DNA of 58,671 nt, from the NCBI GenBank assembly GCA_026989535.1, contig JALSJD010000155.1:1-58671 (forward strand), given 5' to 3'. A program made the position numbers and the translations under genes. The stretch's first letter is position 1, and each line of letters begins with the position of its first letter. Of this stretch, positions 45,847 through 53,692 are shown one piece after another. The notes under the pieces were generated by a model. The model saw only the letters and a list, made by a program, of their open reading frames with translations. It was not told the DNA's origin and searched no databases. The DNA is from Cyclobacteriaceae bacterium (GTDB lineage: Bacteria; Bacteroidota; Bacteroidia; Cytophagales; Cyclobacteriaceae).

Positions 45847-47032
45847 GTTTTAACCTCCTTTTCTTATTAGCTGCTACCACATAATAATCAACAAGTGGTG
45901 CAAATACGTTCATAAATAAAATTGCAAGCATTATACCTTCTGGGTATGCAGGGTTAAGTACTCTAATAATAATGGTTAAAATTCCTATTAAAGCACCATA
46001 AATCCATTTTCCTGTTTCTGTTTGAGAGGCTGTTACCGGGTCTGTAGCCATAAATACAGCTCCAAATGCTAGCCCTCCTATTACTAAGTGATATTCGGGA
46101 GGCATCATCATATATTGGTTAGCACCTACGGCACTTAATAATAAGGCCATGGCATACGCTCCACCAAATACACTCACAATTATTTTCCAGCTACCCACGC
46201 CTGTAAAAACAAGAATGGCTGCGCCAATGAGTATCATTAGCACAGATGTTTCTCCTATTGACCCCGGTACAAATCCATAAAACAAATTGGCAAATGAGTA
46301 ATCGTGGGTACTAGCGGCAAAGGTTTGTACTACATTTTGCCCTGTTTCTAAGGTAGATGCTGCTAAGGCGAGTGGAGTAGCTCCTGAAAAGCCATCTACT
46401 GCCATTTGATCTCCTAAATATACCCAAACTTGGTCTCCAGATATATCCGAAGGGTAGGCAAAATACAAAAATGCTCTTGCCACTAAGGCCACATTTAACA
46501 CGTTCATCCCTGTGCCTCCAAAGGCTTCTTTTGCTATTACTACTGCAAAAATAGAAGCAAATGCTACTTGCCATAGCGGAATAGTAGGGGGCATTACCAT
46601 GGGTATTAAAATACCTGAAACCAAGAAGCCCTCATTAATGGGGTGCTTACGAATTACCGAAAAGGCAAATTCGGTAACAAAAAGCCCAAATACATACGTT
46701 ATAATAATAATTGGTACTACTCGTTGAATGCCAACCCACCATAAATCCCACGCAGAGGCAGGTTCTAACCCTACCGCTTGGTAATACTGGTAGCCTACAT
46801 TATACATACCAAATAATAAGGCAGGTACTAAGGCAATAATAACCGTCATCATAAACCTTTTCAGGTCAACCGCATCTCTTACTTGTACTCCTTTAAGTTT
46901 AGCTGTCTCATCAGGTACAAATAATAAGGTATCTATTGTTTCAAATAAATGATGATATTTTTCAAGCTTCCCTCCTTTTTCAAAAGGGACTTTCGCTTTT
47001 TCTACAATGTTTCTTATAAACTTCATATTCAA
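45833..47032 (-). CDS. nqrB: Na+-translocating NADH:quinone reductase subunit B
   Basis: 399 residues with about ten membrane helices. DGFSGATPLAL (SGAT at 216-219) is the covalent FMN site. It carries riboflavin/FMN and the main sodium path in the family. Sits between nqrA (8-bp gap) and nqrC (overlap). Appears intact. Confidence 0.96.
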   Translation of the reverse strand: MNMKFIRNIVEKAKVPFEKGGKLEKYHHLFETIDTLLFVPDETAKLKGVQVRDAVDLKRFMMTVIIALVPALLFGMYNVGYQYYQAVGLEPASAWDLWWVGIQRVVPIIIITYVFGLFVTEFAFSVIRKHPINEGFLVSGILIPMVMPPTIPLWQVAFASIFAVVIAKEAFGGTGMNVLNVALVARAFLYFAYPSDISGDQVWVYLGDQMAVDGFSGATPLALAASTLETGQNVVQTFAASTHDYSFANLFYGFVPGSIGETSVLMILIGAAILVFTGVGSWKIIVSVFGGAYAMALLLSAVGANQYMMMPPEYHLVIGGLAFGAVFMATDPVTASQTETGKWIYGALIGILTIIIRVLNPAYPEGIMLAILFMNVFAPLVDYYVVAANKKRRLKRATV

Positions 47033-47040
47033 TTCATCTT

Positions 47041-48408
47041 TTAGCTATACTGAAGCAGGTCGAGGCCTTCTCTCACTATGGATTGTACATTATGTTTAGA
47101 AACATCTATAAACTCACAAAGTGCAAAGTCTTCTTCAATCACTTCGTACAAACCAAGTTCTTCCATCTCATCAAAATCTTCGGCTAAAATTGCTTTTAGC
47201 AAATGAGTTGGAAGGATATCCATCGGAACTACTTTTTCGAAAGCACCTGTTTGCACAAATGCGCGAGGTTCTCCTTGTGTATTGGTATCCAACACATATT
47301 CTTTTTTACTTCCGTTTAAGAACGAAAGCAAACCGAATGCTCTATGAAAGCTTAATTTGTTGGTAGTTGGAGCAATCCATCCCATAAATTGAAAATGGTC
47401 GCCTTCGGGTAGTACGGTAATCTGATTTGCATAAAAACCGAGGTGTCCGTTTTCGCCTACACTTTCGCCCGTAAGCACATTGCCACTTACATAACGCACG
47501 TGATTATTTTTAAGATTACCTTCTGTAAAAGTTTTTACACAGGCTCCTGCATACGTTTTATAATATTGGGGAGTGCTTACTTCTGAACCTGTAAGTGCTA
47601 TAATCTTAGAAGCATCATATTTGCCTTCTAAAAATAATTTGCCAATTTGCACCACCCCAGCTGGGCTCACAGTCCAAGCCACATCGCCTTTATTAATAGG
47701 ATCGATATGATGTATTTGAATGCCAACGTTACCTACCGGGTGCTTACCCGCAAATTTGTTAATTTGAACACCATCAGCATTCAAAAACATTGGATTTACC
47801 TCATCGGCTGCATTTACATTGATGTGGATATACCCATCAGTAAATTTTTTAAGTACTGAAATTCCCGCTTGAAAAGCTTTGCCTTCGCCTTTAAATATAA
47901 TATTATAATCAGGGGCCAAAGGGCTACTGTCAAATGCGCTAATAAAAATAGACTTAGGGGTATCGTTAAAATCGGCTACCACACCATAAGGGCGCATAAT
48001 GATGTTTGGCCAAACGCCTGCGGTTAGCATTTGTTCTTTCAAATCATCTTTGCTCACTTTTACAAGGTCGCTGGCAGAATAATTTTTAAACGATTCGTAT
48101 TCTATTTCTTTATCAGCAAGAATTACTATTTCGAGAAGCTTTCTTTTCTCCCCTCTTTTGATATCTGCGATTTTGCCGCTTACAGGAGCTACATAGTTTA
48201 CCGATTCATTCTTTTTATCTGCTAGAATGGGTGTACCTGCTTTTACGGAATCGCCTACAGCCACCAAGGCTTTAGAGCGTTGCATCCCAATAAAATCTGT
48301 AGGTTTTACGGCATATGTTCGCGAGTGTAGCGGATCTGAAATCTTACTTTCAGCTTTACCGGCTAGGTTGATATCAAATCCTTTCCTTAGCTTAACTGTT
48401 TTAGACAT
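47041..48408 (-). CDS. nqrA: Na+-translocating NADH:quinone reductase subunit A
   Basis: 455 residues, the cytoplasmic quinone-associated subunit. Conserved N-terminal region LRKGFDINLAGKA, then the middle domain GVVADFNDTPKSIFISAFDSSPLAPD and QIHHIDPINKGDVAWTV. First gene of the operon; a -7-like TATTTTTG lies 34 bp upstream on the minus strand. Confidence 0.96.
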   Translation of the reverse strand: MSKTVKLRKGFDINLAGKAESKISDPLHSRTYAVKPTDFIGMQRSKALVAVGDSVKAGTPILADKKNESVNYVAPVSGKIADIKRGEKRKLLEIVILADKEIEYESFKNYSASDLVKVSKDDLKEQMLTAGVWPNIIMRPYGVVADFNDTPKSIFISAFDSSPLAPDYNIIFKGEGKAFQAGISVLKKFTDGYIHINVNAADEVNPMFLNADGVQINKFAGKHPVGNVGIQIHHIDPINKGDVAWTVSPAGVVQIGKLFLEGKYDASKIIALTGSEVSTPQYYKTYAGACVKTFTEGNLKNNHVRYVSGNVLTGESVGENGHLGFYANQITVLPEGDHFQFMGWIAPTTNKLSFHRAFGLLSFLNGSKKEYVLDTNTQGEPRAFVQTGAFEKVVPMDILPTHLLKAILAEDFDEMEELGLYEVIEEDFALCEFIDVSKHNVQSIVREGLDLLQYS

Positions 48409-48442
48409 ATTCTCAATCGAATTAACCTTCTTTGAAGTGCCA

Positions 48443-48450
48443 CAAAAATA
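48443..48450 (-). promoter_or_regulatory. -7 element of the nqr operon promoter
   Basis: TATTTTTG on the minus strand (written CAAAAATA on the plus strand) matches TAnnTTTG and lies 34 bp from the nqrA start. The upstream -33 box is weak (GTT instead of TTG). Confidence 0.5.
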
Positions 48451-48537
48451 ATAAATTAAAACTTGAAATAACGACCTATTTTAGGATAGTATTTTAAATA
48501 GTTAGGTCTTTTTTTAACTGCTTAAAAATGACGCAGT

Positions 48538-49263
48538 TTAAGATTCTTGATAAGAGAAAATTTTTCCTGTTTTTCCTTCAAAAAATAATGGAATAGCCCT
48601 GTTTCGTTCTTCTAAATACTGCTGGTATGTTTTGGAGAAACGCATTCTTTCTGATAAAGTTTGCTCGTAATTACCATTGAAACCAATTGCTAGTTCACAT
48701 ATCTCTCTTACAGCGTGGTTTATTCCCTCTGTGGCGGTTTTGTAATCTGCTATTTTTTGAGCTTTTACAAATTCATCCATTAACGGGTTGGCTTTGCGGC
48801 TTACCTGAAACCGAAGAGCCACTTCTTTGGCCATGCCTAAATCTAAAATATCATCAAAAGAGAATGCAATTTCGTGCGGTTTAATGCCAAACTCCTTATT
48901 AATATGTGCCAGTGCGGTTAGTTTATTTTTAACACTTAAATACACACCGGCAAAATGCTCACGGTTTGCTAATTTTATTGCTGGCAAATTGTTTTCCCCT
49001 GTAATAATAAAGATTAGTGGTGCTTTCCCTTCTTTTAAATAGCTACTAAAACGAAGCATATTTATGCCCATACTTGAGGGTTCCGAAAAGGGGCTACCTG
49101 CATCATCTTGCTTAAACCCACTGTTAAAAACACCATCCCAATCGAATACAAATGCTTTAATTTGGGGAAGTTTCTCTTTAAAAACAGAAAGAGGAGAAAT
49201 AAATTCTCCTCCTGCTGTTTCAAAGCTTTGTTTTATGTGGTTGGCATTTAAAAAATTCATCAT
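48538..49263 (-). CDS. HAD phosphatase, KdsC-like (Kdo-8-phosphate phosphatase)
   Basis: 241 residues. HAD motif I is DWDGVFNSG with D41 and D43 (family usually DVDGVLT); motif II IITGE; motif IV FDDILDLGMAKEV. KdsC removes phosphate from Kdo-8-phosphate, which fits the kdsA, kdnA and kdnB genes on the same strand nearby. Oddities: an N-terminal extension of about 35 residues and a C-terminal extension of about 60 residues relative to ordinary KdsC. Another sugar phosphatase is possible. Confidence 0.72.
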   Translation of the reverse strand: MMNFLNANHIKQSFETAGGEFISPLSVFKEKLPQIKAFVFDWDGVFNSGFKQDDAGSPFSEPSSMGINMLRFSSYLKEGKAPLIFIITGENNLPAIKLANREHFAGVYLSVKNKLTALAHINKEFGIKPHEIAFSFDDILDLGMAKEVALRFQVSRKANPLMDEFVKAQKIADYKTATEGINHAVREICELAIGFNGNYEQTLSERMRFSKTYQQYLEERNRAIPLFFEGKTGKIFSYQES

Positions 49264-49327
49264 TTTGTAAGGTTACTTAGTTAGGTTATCACTCTTCTGA
49301 GTTGTTGCACTCAATTGTTTTTGTTCT

Positions 49328-49963
49328 TCAAGGTTTTTTTAATCTGCCTAAACCACGAATTCCATCAGTTATTATTTTCTTTGAGTTTTCCCATGCGTAT
49401 GATTTATCTATTATTTTAAGCGGTTCTATATCTTGCTCTGCATCGGCAAAATATCCTAATGCTTTAACTACATGAAAAATATTTTTTTGATTATATTTTT
49501 TTTGAAATAAACCGAGTATTTCTTCCAAGTTTATTTGTTTCATAATCCTTGCTATGTCAATATAATCGCGCTTTTTTGCCCTTGATAAAACGGCTTCAAG
49601 TTTTATGGCAGCAATATCTTCAATAGAAAAAATATGTATATTCGAAAATTTAATGCCTGACTTAACCACAGGGTATTTGTGGCAAGCAAAGTCAACTTTG
49701 ATTCCTCCAATGGTGGCCTGAACCAAGTTTTTTCCAACACGCGCATAAATTAAATTTTTGTTCTCTTTTTCCAACAAATCACGAATAGGTTCATTGTTAA
49801 AATCTTTTTGAGAAAAGAAGTCGAGGTCTGAGCTTACCCGATGGGCAAGCTGTAAGCTTAGAGCTGTTCCGCCAACCAATGCAAACCCTTTAAGCTCAGA
49901 TGATTTAGCGAGCTTCTCTAAAAATGAAAATGTACTAGGCTCGACTGTCTTTTTTTGTAACAT
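49328..49963 (-). CDS. AbiEii/MNT-type nucleotidyltransferase toxin
   Basis: 211 residues with GGTALSLQLAHRVSSDLDFF: GG at 31-32 and D46, D48, the nucleotidyltransferase catalytic core. Its 5' end overlaps a DUF6922 gene by 46 bp, the usual two-gene toxin-antitoxin form. It is a second such system after the one at 1318, but of a different subtype. Confidence 0.82.
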   Translation of the reverse strand: MLQKKTVEPSTFSFLEKLAKSSELKGFALVGGTALSLQLAHRVSSDLDFFSQKDFNNEPIRDLLEKENKNLIYARVGKNLVQATIGGIKVDFACHKYPVVKSGIKFSNIHIFSIEDIAAIKLEAVLSRAKKRDYIDIARIMKQINLEEILGLFQKKYNQKNIFHVVKALGYFADAEQDIEPLKIIDKSYAWENSKKIITDGIRGLGRLKKP

Positions 49964-50223
49964 GTAAAATCTTTAATATTTACATCAAAGTAATGGCTGA
50001 TAAAACAGGCTCCATGGTTTGACAACTCTCTGTTTTTAGCCGACTCTTTTATTACTGTTTCATCACCATAATAATTAACCATTTGCAAAAATTCTTCCCA
50101 AGTACCAAAATCTACCACTCTTTGAATGATTAAGTTTTGATTTAGTTTAAGGTCTAATTTTTCAAAATAAGTATCCCAAAACATTTCTTCTCTTAAAAAT
50201 TTCTTTTGATTAGCAGCTTCCAT
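49918..50223 (-). CDS. DUF6922 protein, probable antitoxin partner
   Basis: 101 residues (REEMFWDTYFEKLDLKLNQNLIIQRVVDFGTWEEFLQMVNYYG), a pattern known from DUF6922 partners of AbiEii-type toxins. Overlaps the nucleotidyltransferase by 46 bp. Role as antitoxin is inferred from pairing. Confidence 0.75.
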   Translation of the reverse strand: MEAANQKKFLREEMFWDTYFEKLDLKLNQNLIIQRVVDFGTWEEFLQMVNYYGDETVIKESAKNRELSNHGACFISHYFDVNIKDFTCYKKRQSSLVHFHF

Positions 50224-50278
50224 CTCTCCCGAATTACTCTGTAGATTAAGTTAAGGATTTTTTTGCAAACATCCAAAT

Positions 50279-50314
50279 ATAAAAAGAGGGGAAAATAAAT
50301 TCCCCTCTTTTTAT
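50279..50314 (-). terminator. Terminator after the transaldolase-CBS gene
   Basis: AAAAAGAGGGGA (50281-50292) pairs with TCCCCTCTTTTT (50301-50312) around an 8-base loop. It separates the transaldolase-CBS gene from the toxin-antitoxin pair, indicating that the latter has its own promoter. Confidence 0.85.
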
Positions 50315-50362
50315 TCAAAACGTTGTTTTATTCCGTTTGGATCTGAAAAAATTCATTAATGA

Positions 50363-51370
50363 TTATTTCAAATCTTGGATGTCAATTTGTCCCACCACTT
50401 CATCGCCATTTAATACGATTAGGTTGTCAATTCCTTTTTCATGAAAAAGGAGGGAGGCATCATGAAGCAACACATCTCCTTGGATAGTAATGGGAGAATT
50501 AAATGATAAATCACTCATTTTTTTACTTATTGCTCCTTCGCCATCGGCTTCCACTAATCTACGCAAATCGCCATCGGTAAAAGTGCCGGCTAATTTGCCA
50601 TCGTTACCCATTACGGCCACGCAACCAAATCCTGAAGCCGTCATTTTAACCAATGCATCGGTAACCGAATCGCCCATTGTAACGGTTGGGTTTTTACCAG
50701 AAAGAACATCTTTTACCTTAACAGTCATCAATTTAGTGTGTTCTACAAATTGAGAAATACCTACTTCGGTAAAGTGGTTAGAAGTTAATTGTTTCATCAC
50801 TTTCCAAGGTACAGTACATACATGCACACCAATATTAATGGCATTACGAATATGTTCTGGGTAGCGTACAGAGGAGAACATAATTTTAGAATCATACCCG
50901 TATGTTTCAACGGCATCTACGCATTGAGCCACTAAATCCAACGCATCGGTTCCCTGATCTTGTAAACGACCTACTAAAGGACACACATAATCAGCACCGG
51001 CTTCCATAGCCATATACGCTTGTTGCAAGGTGTAAACTAAATGAACGTTTACTTTAAACCCTTTGTCTTTAAGCAGTTTGCATGCTTTAACGCCTTCTAG
51101 CGAAACAGGTATTTTAAACACTGTTTTGTCAATATCAAGCCCTAAGGCTAATTGCCTTTCGGCTTCTGCTAAAATTTCTTCGGCAGTATCGCCTAACGCT
51201 TCTATTTGAAGGATAGGAACAATTTTAGAAAGCTCAACAATTAAACCATCGATATCGGTTACCCCATGACGGTGCATAAATGTGGGCGTTGTGGTAAGGC
51301 CCTTAATAAAACCTAAACCAAACGCTTCTTTAATTTCTTCTAAATCAGCTGAATCAAGATATAATTCCAT
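50363..51370 (-). CDS. Transaldolase / fructose-6-phosphate aldolase-like domain fused to a CBS pair
   Basis: 335 residues. Residues 1-215 match the small transaldolase/FSA barrel: D6 in MELYLDSADL and the Schiff-base lysine K86 in VFKIPVS. Residues 217-335 are a tandem CBS pair with GTFTDGDLRRL, the wording typical of KdsD (arabinose-5-phosphate isomerase) CBS domains. Two usual active-site residues differ: the Asn of TTNPS is T28, and the Thr of VNVTL is H110. A TACCTTTG -7 element lies at 51434-51427 (minus). Neighbouring Kdo genes suggest a sugar-phosphate role in that pathway; this is inference. Confidence 0.85.
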   Translation of the reverse strand: MELYLDSADLEEIKEAFGLGFIKGLTTTPTFMHRHGVTDIDGLIVELSKIVPILQIEALGDTAEEILAEAERQLALGLDIDKTVFKIPVSLEGVKACKLLKDKGFKVNVHLVYTLQQAYMAMEAGADYVCPLVGRLQDQGTDALDLVAQCVDAVETYGYDSKIMFSSVRYPEHIRNAINIGVHVCTVPWKVMKQLTSNHFTEVGISQFVEHTKLMTVKVKDVLSGKNPTVTMGDSVTDALVKMTASGFGCVAVMGNDGKLAGTFTDGDLRRLVEADGEGAISKKMSDLSFNSPITIQGDVLLHDASLLFHEKGIDNLIVLNGDEVVGQIDIQDLK

Positions 51371-51482
51371 AATGTATTAACGAGCTATTGCCCTATTTTT
51401 AATTTTTAATTTCAAATTTAGGTGTGCAAAGGTACGCTTTTTTAAAAAATGAAATAGCAAATTACGAAATACAAATAATAAC

Positions 51483-51523
51483 TTTGAAATTTATAAAATT
51501 TGTAATACATTTGTAATACAAAT
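51483..51523 (+). promoter_or_regulatory. Promoter and operator of the vapBC-like pair
   Basis: TTTG (51483-51486), 19 bases, TACATTTG (51506-51513) is a consensus promoter. TTTGTAATACA occurs twice head to tail (51499-51509, 51510-51520), and ATTTGTAATACAAAT (51509-51523) is a perfect palindrome. Both overlap the -7 box, as expected for an autorepressing ribbon-helix-helix antitoxin. Confidence 0.75.
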
Positions 51524-51538
51524 AAATTTATAAAGGAT

Positions 51539-51787
51539 ATGCTTAACGTAAGATTAGATAAAGAACTGGAAAAAAAGCTAAAAAACTATAGTTTGGAAAG
51601 CAATTCATCAAAATCTTCTGTTGTAAAAGAAGCATTAGTACAATACTTTAAAAAGCATGAGGTTACCCAATCAGCCCATGAGCTAGGAGAAGATTTGTTT
51701 GGGGTAGCAGGCAGTGGTAACCCAGAAGCATCAAGCACTTACAAAAAAAGCTTAAAAGAAAAACTACATGAGAAGCACACTTATTGA
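51539..51787 (+). CDS. Ribbon-helix-helix antitoxin (VapB-like)
   Basis: 82 residues. The N-terminal 45 residues (MLNVRLDKELEKKLKNYSLESNSSKSSVVKEALVQYF) form a CopG/MetJ-type ribbon-helix-helix; the C-terminal part is disordered-looking and probably binds the toxin. It overlaps the PIN toxin by 20 bp and has an operator-covered consensus promoter. Confidence 0.88.
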   Translation: MLNVRLDKELEKKLKNYSLESNSSKSSVVKEALVQYFKKHEVTQSAHELGEDLFGVAGSGNPEASSTYKKSLKEKLHEKHTY

Positions 51788-52178
51788 TGCAGGGCCTTTA
51801 ATTGCACTCTTTGATAAGAGCGACAAATACCATTTTAAAGCGCTTTTTTTCATTAAAGAATTTAAAGGGCAGTTATGGAGTACTTGGCCTGTAATAACCG
51901 AAGTATGCCATTTATTAGATTTTAATACGCAGGTACAATTAAATTTTTTAATTTGGATTAAAAGAGGTGCTGTTAAGTTAATTGATTTAGACGACCAGCA
52001 TTTAGCCCGAATTATTGAATTAACTAAGAAATTTAATGATGTACCCATGGATTTGGCAGATGCATCGCTTATGGTTGCTTCGGAAAAAATAAGCTGTTTG
52101 GAGATAGCCAGCGTTGATTCTGATTTTTACATTTATAGAAACATTAGAAATAATTATTTGACTAATATTTTTATGTAG
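51768..52178 (+). CDS. PIN-domain toxin (VapC-like)
   Basis: 136 residues with conserved acidic residues of the PIN ribonuclease fold: D7 (STLIDAGPLIALFD), E in ITEVCHLL, D in PMDLADASLMVAS and a later SVDSDF. Cuts RNA when free of its antitoxin. Convergent with the RidA-like gene. Confidence 0.88.
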   Translation: MRSTLIDAGPLIALFDKSDKYHFKALFFIKEFKGQLWSTWPVITEVCHLLDFNTQVQLNFLIWIKRGAVKLIDLDDQHLARIIELTKKFNDVPMDLADASLMVASEKISCLEIASVDSDFYIYRNIRNNYLTNIFM

Positions 52179-52183
52179 AGTGC

Positions 52184-52705
52184 CTAATCTTTTACCTCTA
52201 CCACCATTTCTATTTCTACTGGTATATTAAAAGGAAGCACATTGGTGCCCACAGCGGCTCGTACATGTTTGCCTTTATCGCCAAATACTTCTACCATTAA
52301 ATCAGAGCAGCCATTCATAACTTTCGGATGGTCGTAAAACTCATCAGTTGAGCTTACTAAGCCAAAAACACGCACAATCCGTACTACCTTCGTTAAGTCT
52401 CCATCCACCGCATCGTTTAAAGTAGCGATTAAACAAATACCTGCCTGGCGAGCAGCGGTATAGCCTTGCTCTACCGTTAGCTCATCGCCTAACTGCCCTT
52501 TTGGGATGCCATCAAAATTACAAGGCCCATGCCCTGATAAAAAAATAAGGTTACCTGTGCGAACCCACTTAACATAATTGGCAACGGGCTTACTTGGGGC
52601 TGGAAGCTCGATGCCTAGTTTTTTTAGTTGTTCAGCAGGGTTAACATGTTGTGCTTTAAGTACCGCAGCACTTAGTAAGAGGATTATTATGATTGAAATA
52701 CGCAT
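52184..52705 (-). CDS. RidA/YjgF family protein with signal peptide
   Basis: 173 residues. The first 18 residues are a signal peptide (SIIIILLLSAAVLKAQ), so it is exported. The rest is a RidA-type trimeric barrel (LIFLSGHGPCNFDGIPKGQLG...AVGTNVLPFNIPVEIEMVVEV). Cytoplasmic RidA hydrolyses reactive imines from PLP enzymes; the conserved Arg of that activity is not obvious, and the exported form may do something else. It is 70 bp after kdsA, perhaps in the same transcript. Confidence 0.88.
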   Translation of the reverse strand: MRISIIIILLLSAAVLKAQHVNPAEQLKKLGIELPAPSKPVANYVKWVRTGNLIFLSGHGPCNFDGIPKGQLGDELTVEQGYTAARQAGICLIATLNDAVDGDLTKVVRIVRVFGLVSSTDEFYDHPKVMNGCSDLMVEVFGDKGKHVRAAVGTNVLPFNIPVEIEMVVEVKD

Positions 52706-52774
52706 AAAAAAGGATTAGTTGAACACTAAAGCTAATGTAATTATTTAACAATATTAATTCTCATAGTACCAGTA

Positions 52775-53605
52775 TTACTCTCTGTATTTAACCTCTACTG
52801 CATGTAACTCTAATATTGGCTTCATAAATTCTTCAATATCATACACGCATAATTGGCTGGCGGCATCGCATAATGCTTTGGCTGGTTCTGGGTGCGTTTC
52901 AACAAACATACCATCTATGCCAGCAGCCACTCCTGCTCGAGCTAATCCAGGTAAAAACTCTCGGTTGCCACCTGCAGGGTCGGCACTTGGTATGCCATAC
53001 CTGCGTACCGAGTGGGTTACATCAAAAACTACCGGATAACCCAACGCTCGCATATGGTAAAATGCACGAGGATCAACCACTAAATCGTTATAGCCAAAGG
53101 CATAACCACGTTCGGTTAAAATAATATCCGAGTTACCTTCTGATTCTACTTTAGCAGCTGGTAATTTCATATTATCGGGGGCTAAAAACTGCGCATGCTT
53201 TAGGTTGATAACCTTGCCTGTTTTGGCTGCTTCGGTTACTAAACCTGTTTGCATTACTAAGTAAGCAGGTATCTGAATCACATCCAGCACTTCGGCTGCA
53301 GCTTTCATTTGGTCGGGGTAGTGTACATCAGAAAGGATAGGAAATCCAAAATTATTTTTAATGCGTTGCAACATTTTTAGGCCTTCATCCAAACCTGGGC
53401 CTTGGTAATTATCTACTGTGCTACGGTTATCTTTGGTAAACGAAGATTTATAAATAATAGGAAGGTTTAGCCTCTCGCCTACTTCTTTCAGCATTTCTGC
53501 TGTTTTCATCATCGTCATTTCATCCTCAATAACACAAGGGCCAGAGATTAAAAATAATTCATCTCCACCACAATTTATGTCTCCTACTTTTACTATTTTT
53601 TTCAT
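52775..53605 (-). CDS. kdsA: 3-deoxy-8-phosphooctulonate (Kdo-8-P) synthase
   Basis: 276 residues. LISGPCVIEDE, YKSSFTKDNRST, GPGLDEGL and FDVTHSVR mark KdsA, which condenses phosphoenolpyruvate with arabinose-5-phosphate. The HxxxC-type metal ligand of class II enzymes is not clearly shown by me. It is flanked by kdnB upstream and the RidA-like gene downstream, supporting a Kdo or 8-amino-Kdo pathway for lipid A core synthesis. Confidence 0.95.
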   Translation of the reverse strand: MKKIVKVGDINCGGDELFLISGPCVIEDEMTMMKTAEMLKEVGERLNLPIIYKSSFTKDNRSTVDNYQGPGLDEGLKMLQRIKNNFGFPILSDVHYPDQMKAAAEVLDVIQIPAYLVMQTGLVTEAAKTGKVINLKHAQFLAPDNMKLPAAKVESEGNSDIILTERGYAFGYNDLVVDPRAFYHMRALGYPVVFDVTHSVRRYGIPSADPAGGNREFLPGLARAGVAAGIDGMFVETHPEPAKALCDAASQLCVYDIEEFMKPILELHAVEVKYRE

Positions 53606-53632
53606 ATTAATAAGATGTTAGACACAAGACGA

Positions 53633-53674
53633 TAGACATAAGACAAAGAAATTTAATCTTTTGTCTTATGTCTA
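53633..53674. repeat. 15-bp inverted repeat between kdnB and kdsA
   Basis: TAGACATAAGACAAA (53633-53647) pairs perfectly with TTTGTCTTATGTCTA (53660-53674). Words of the TTAGAC type recur around it (53619-53645) and before kdnA (56088-56115). It could fold in the mRNA between two genes. Confidence 0.7.
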
Positions 53675-53692
53675 ATAGTCTTGCATCTCGTT

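Noticed and set aside
53633-53674. Terminator between kdnB and kdsA
   Set aside because: The stem is perfect but AT-rich and has no T tract after it; it belongs to the TTAGAC-type simple repeats.
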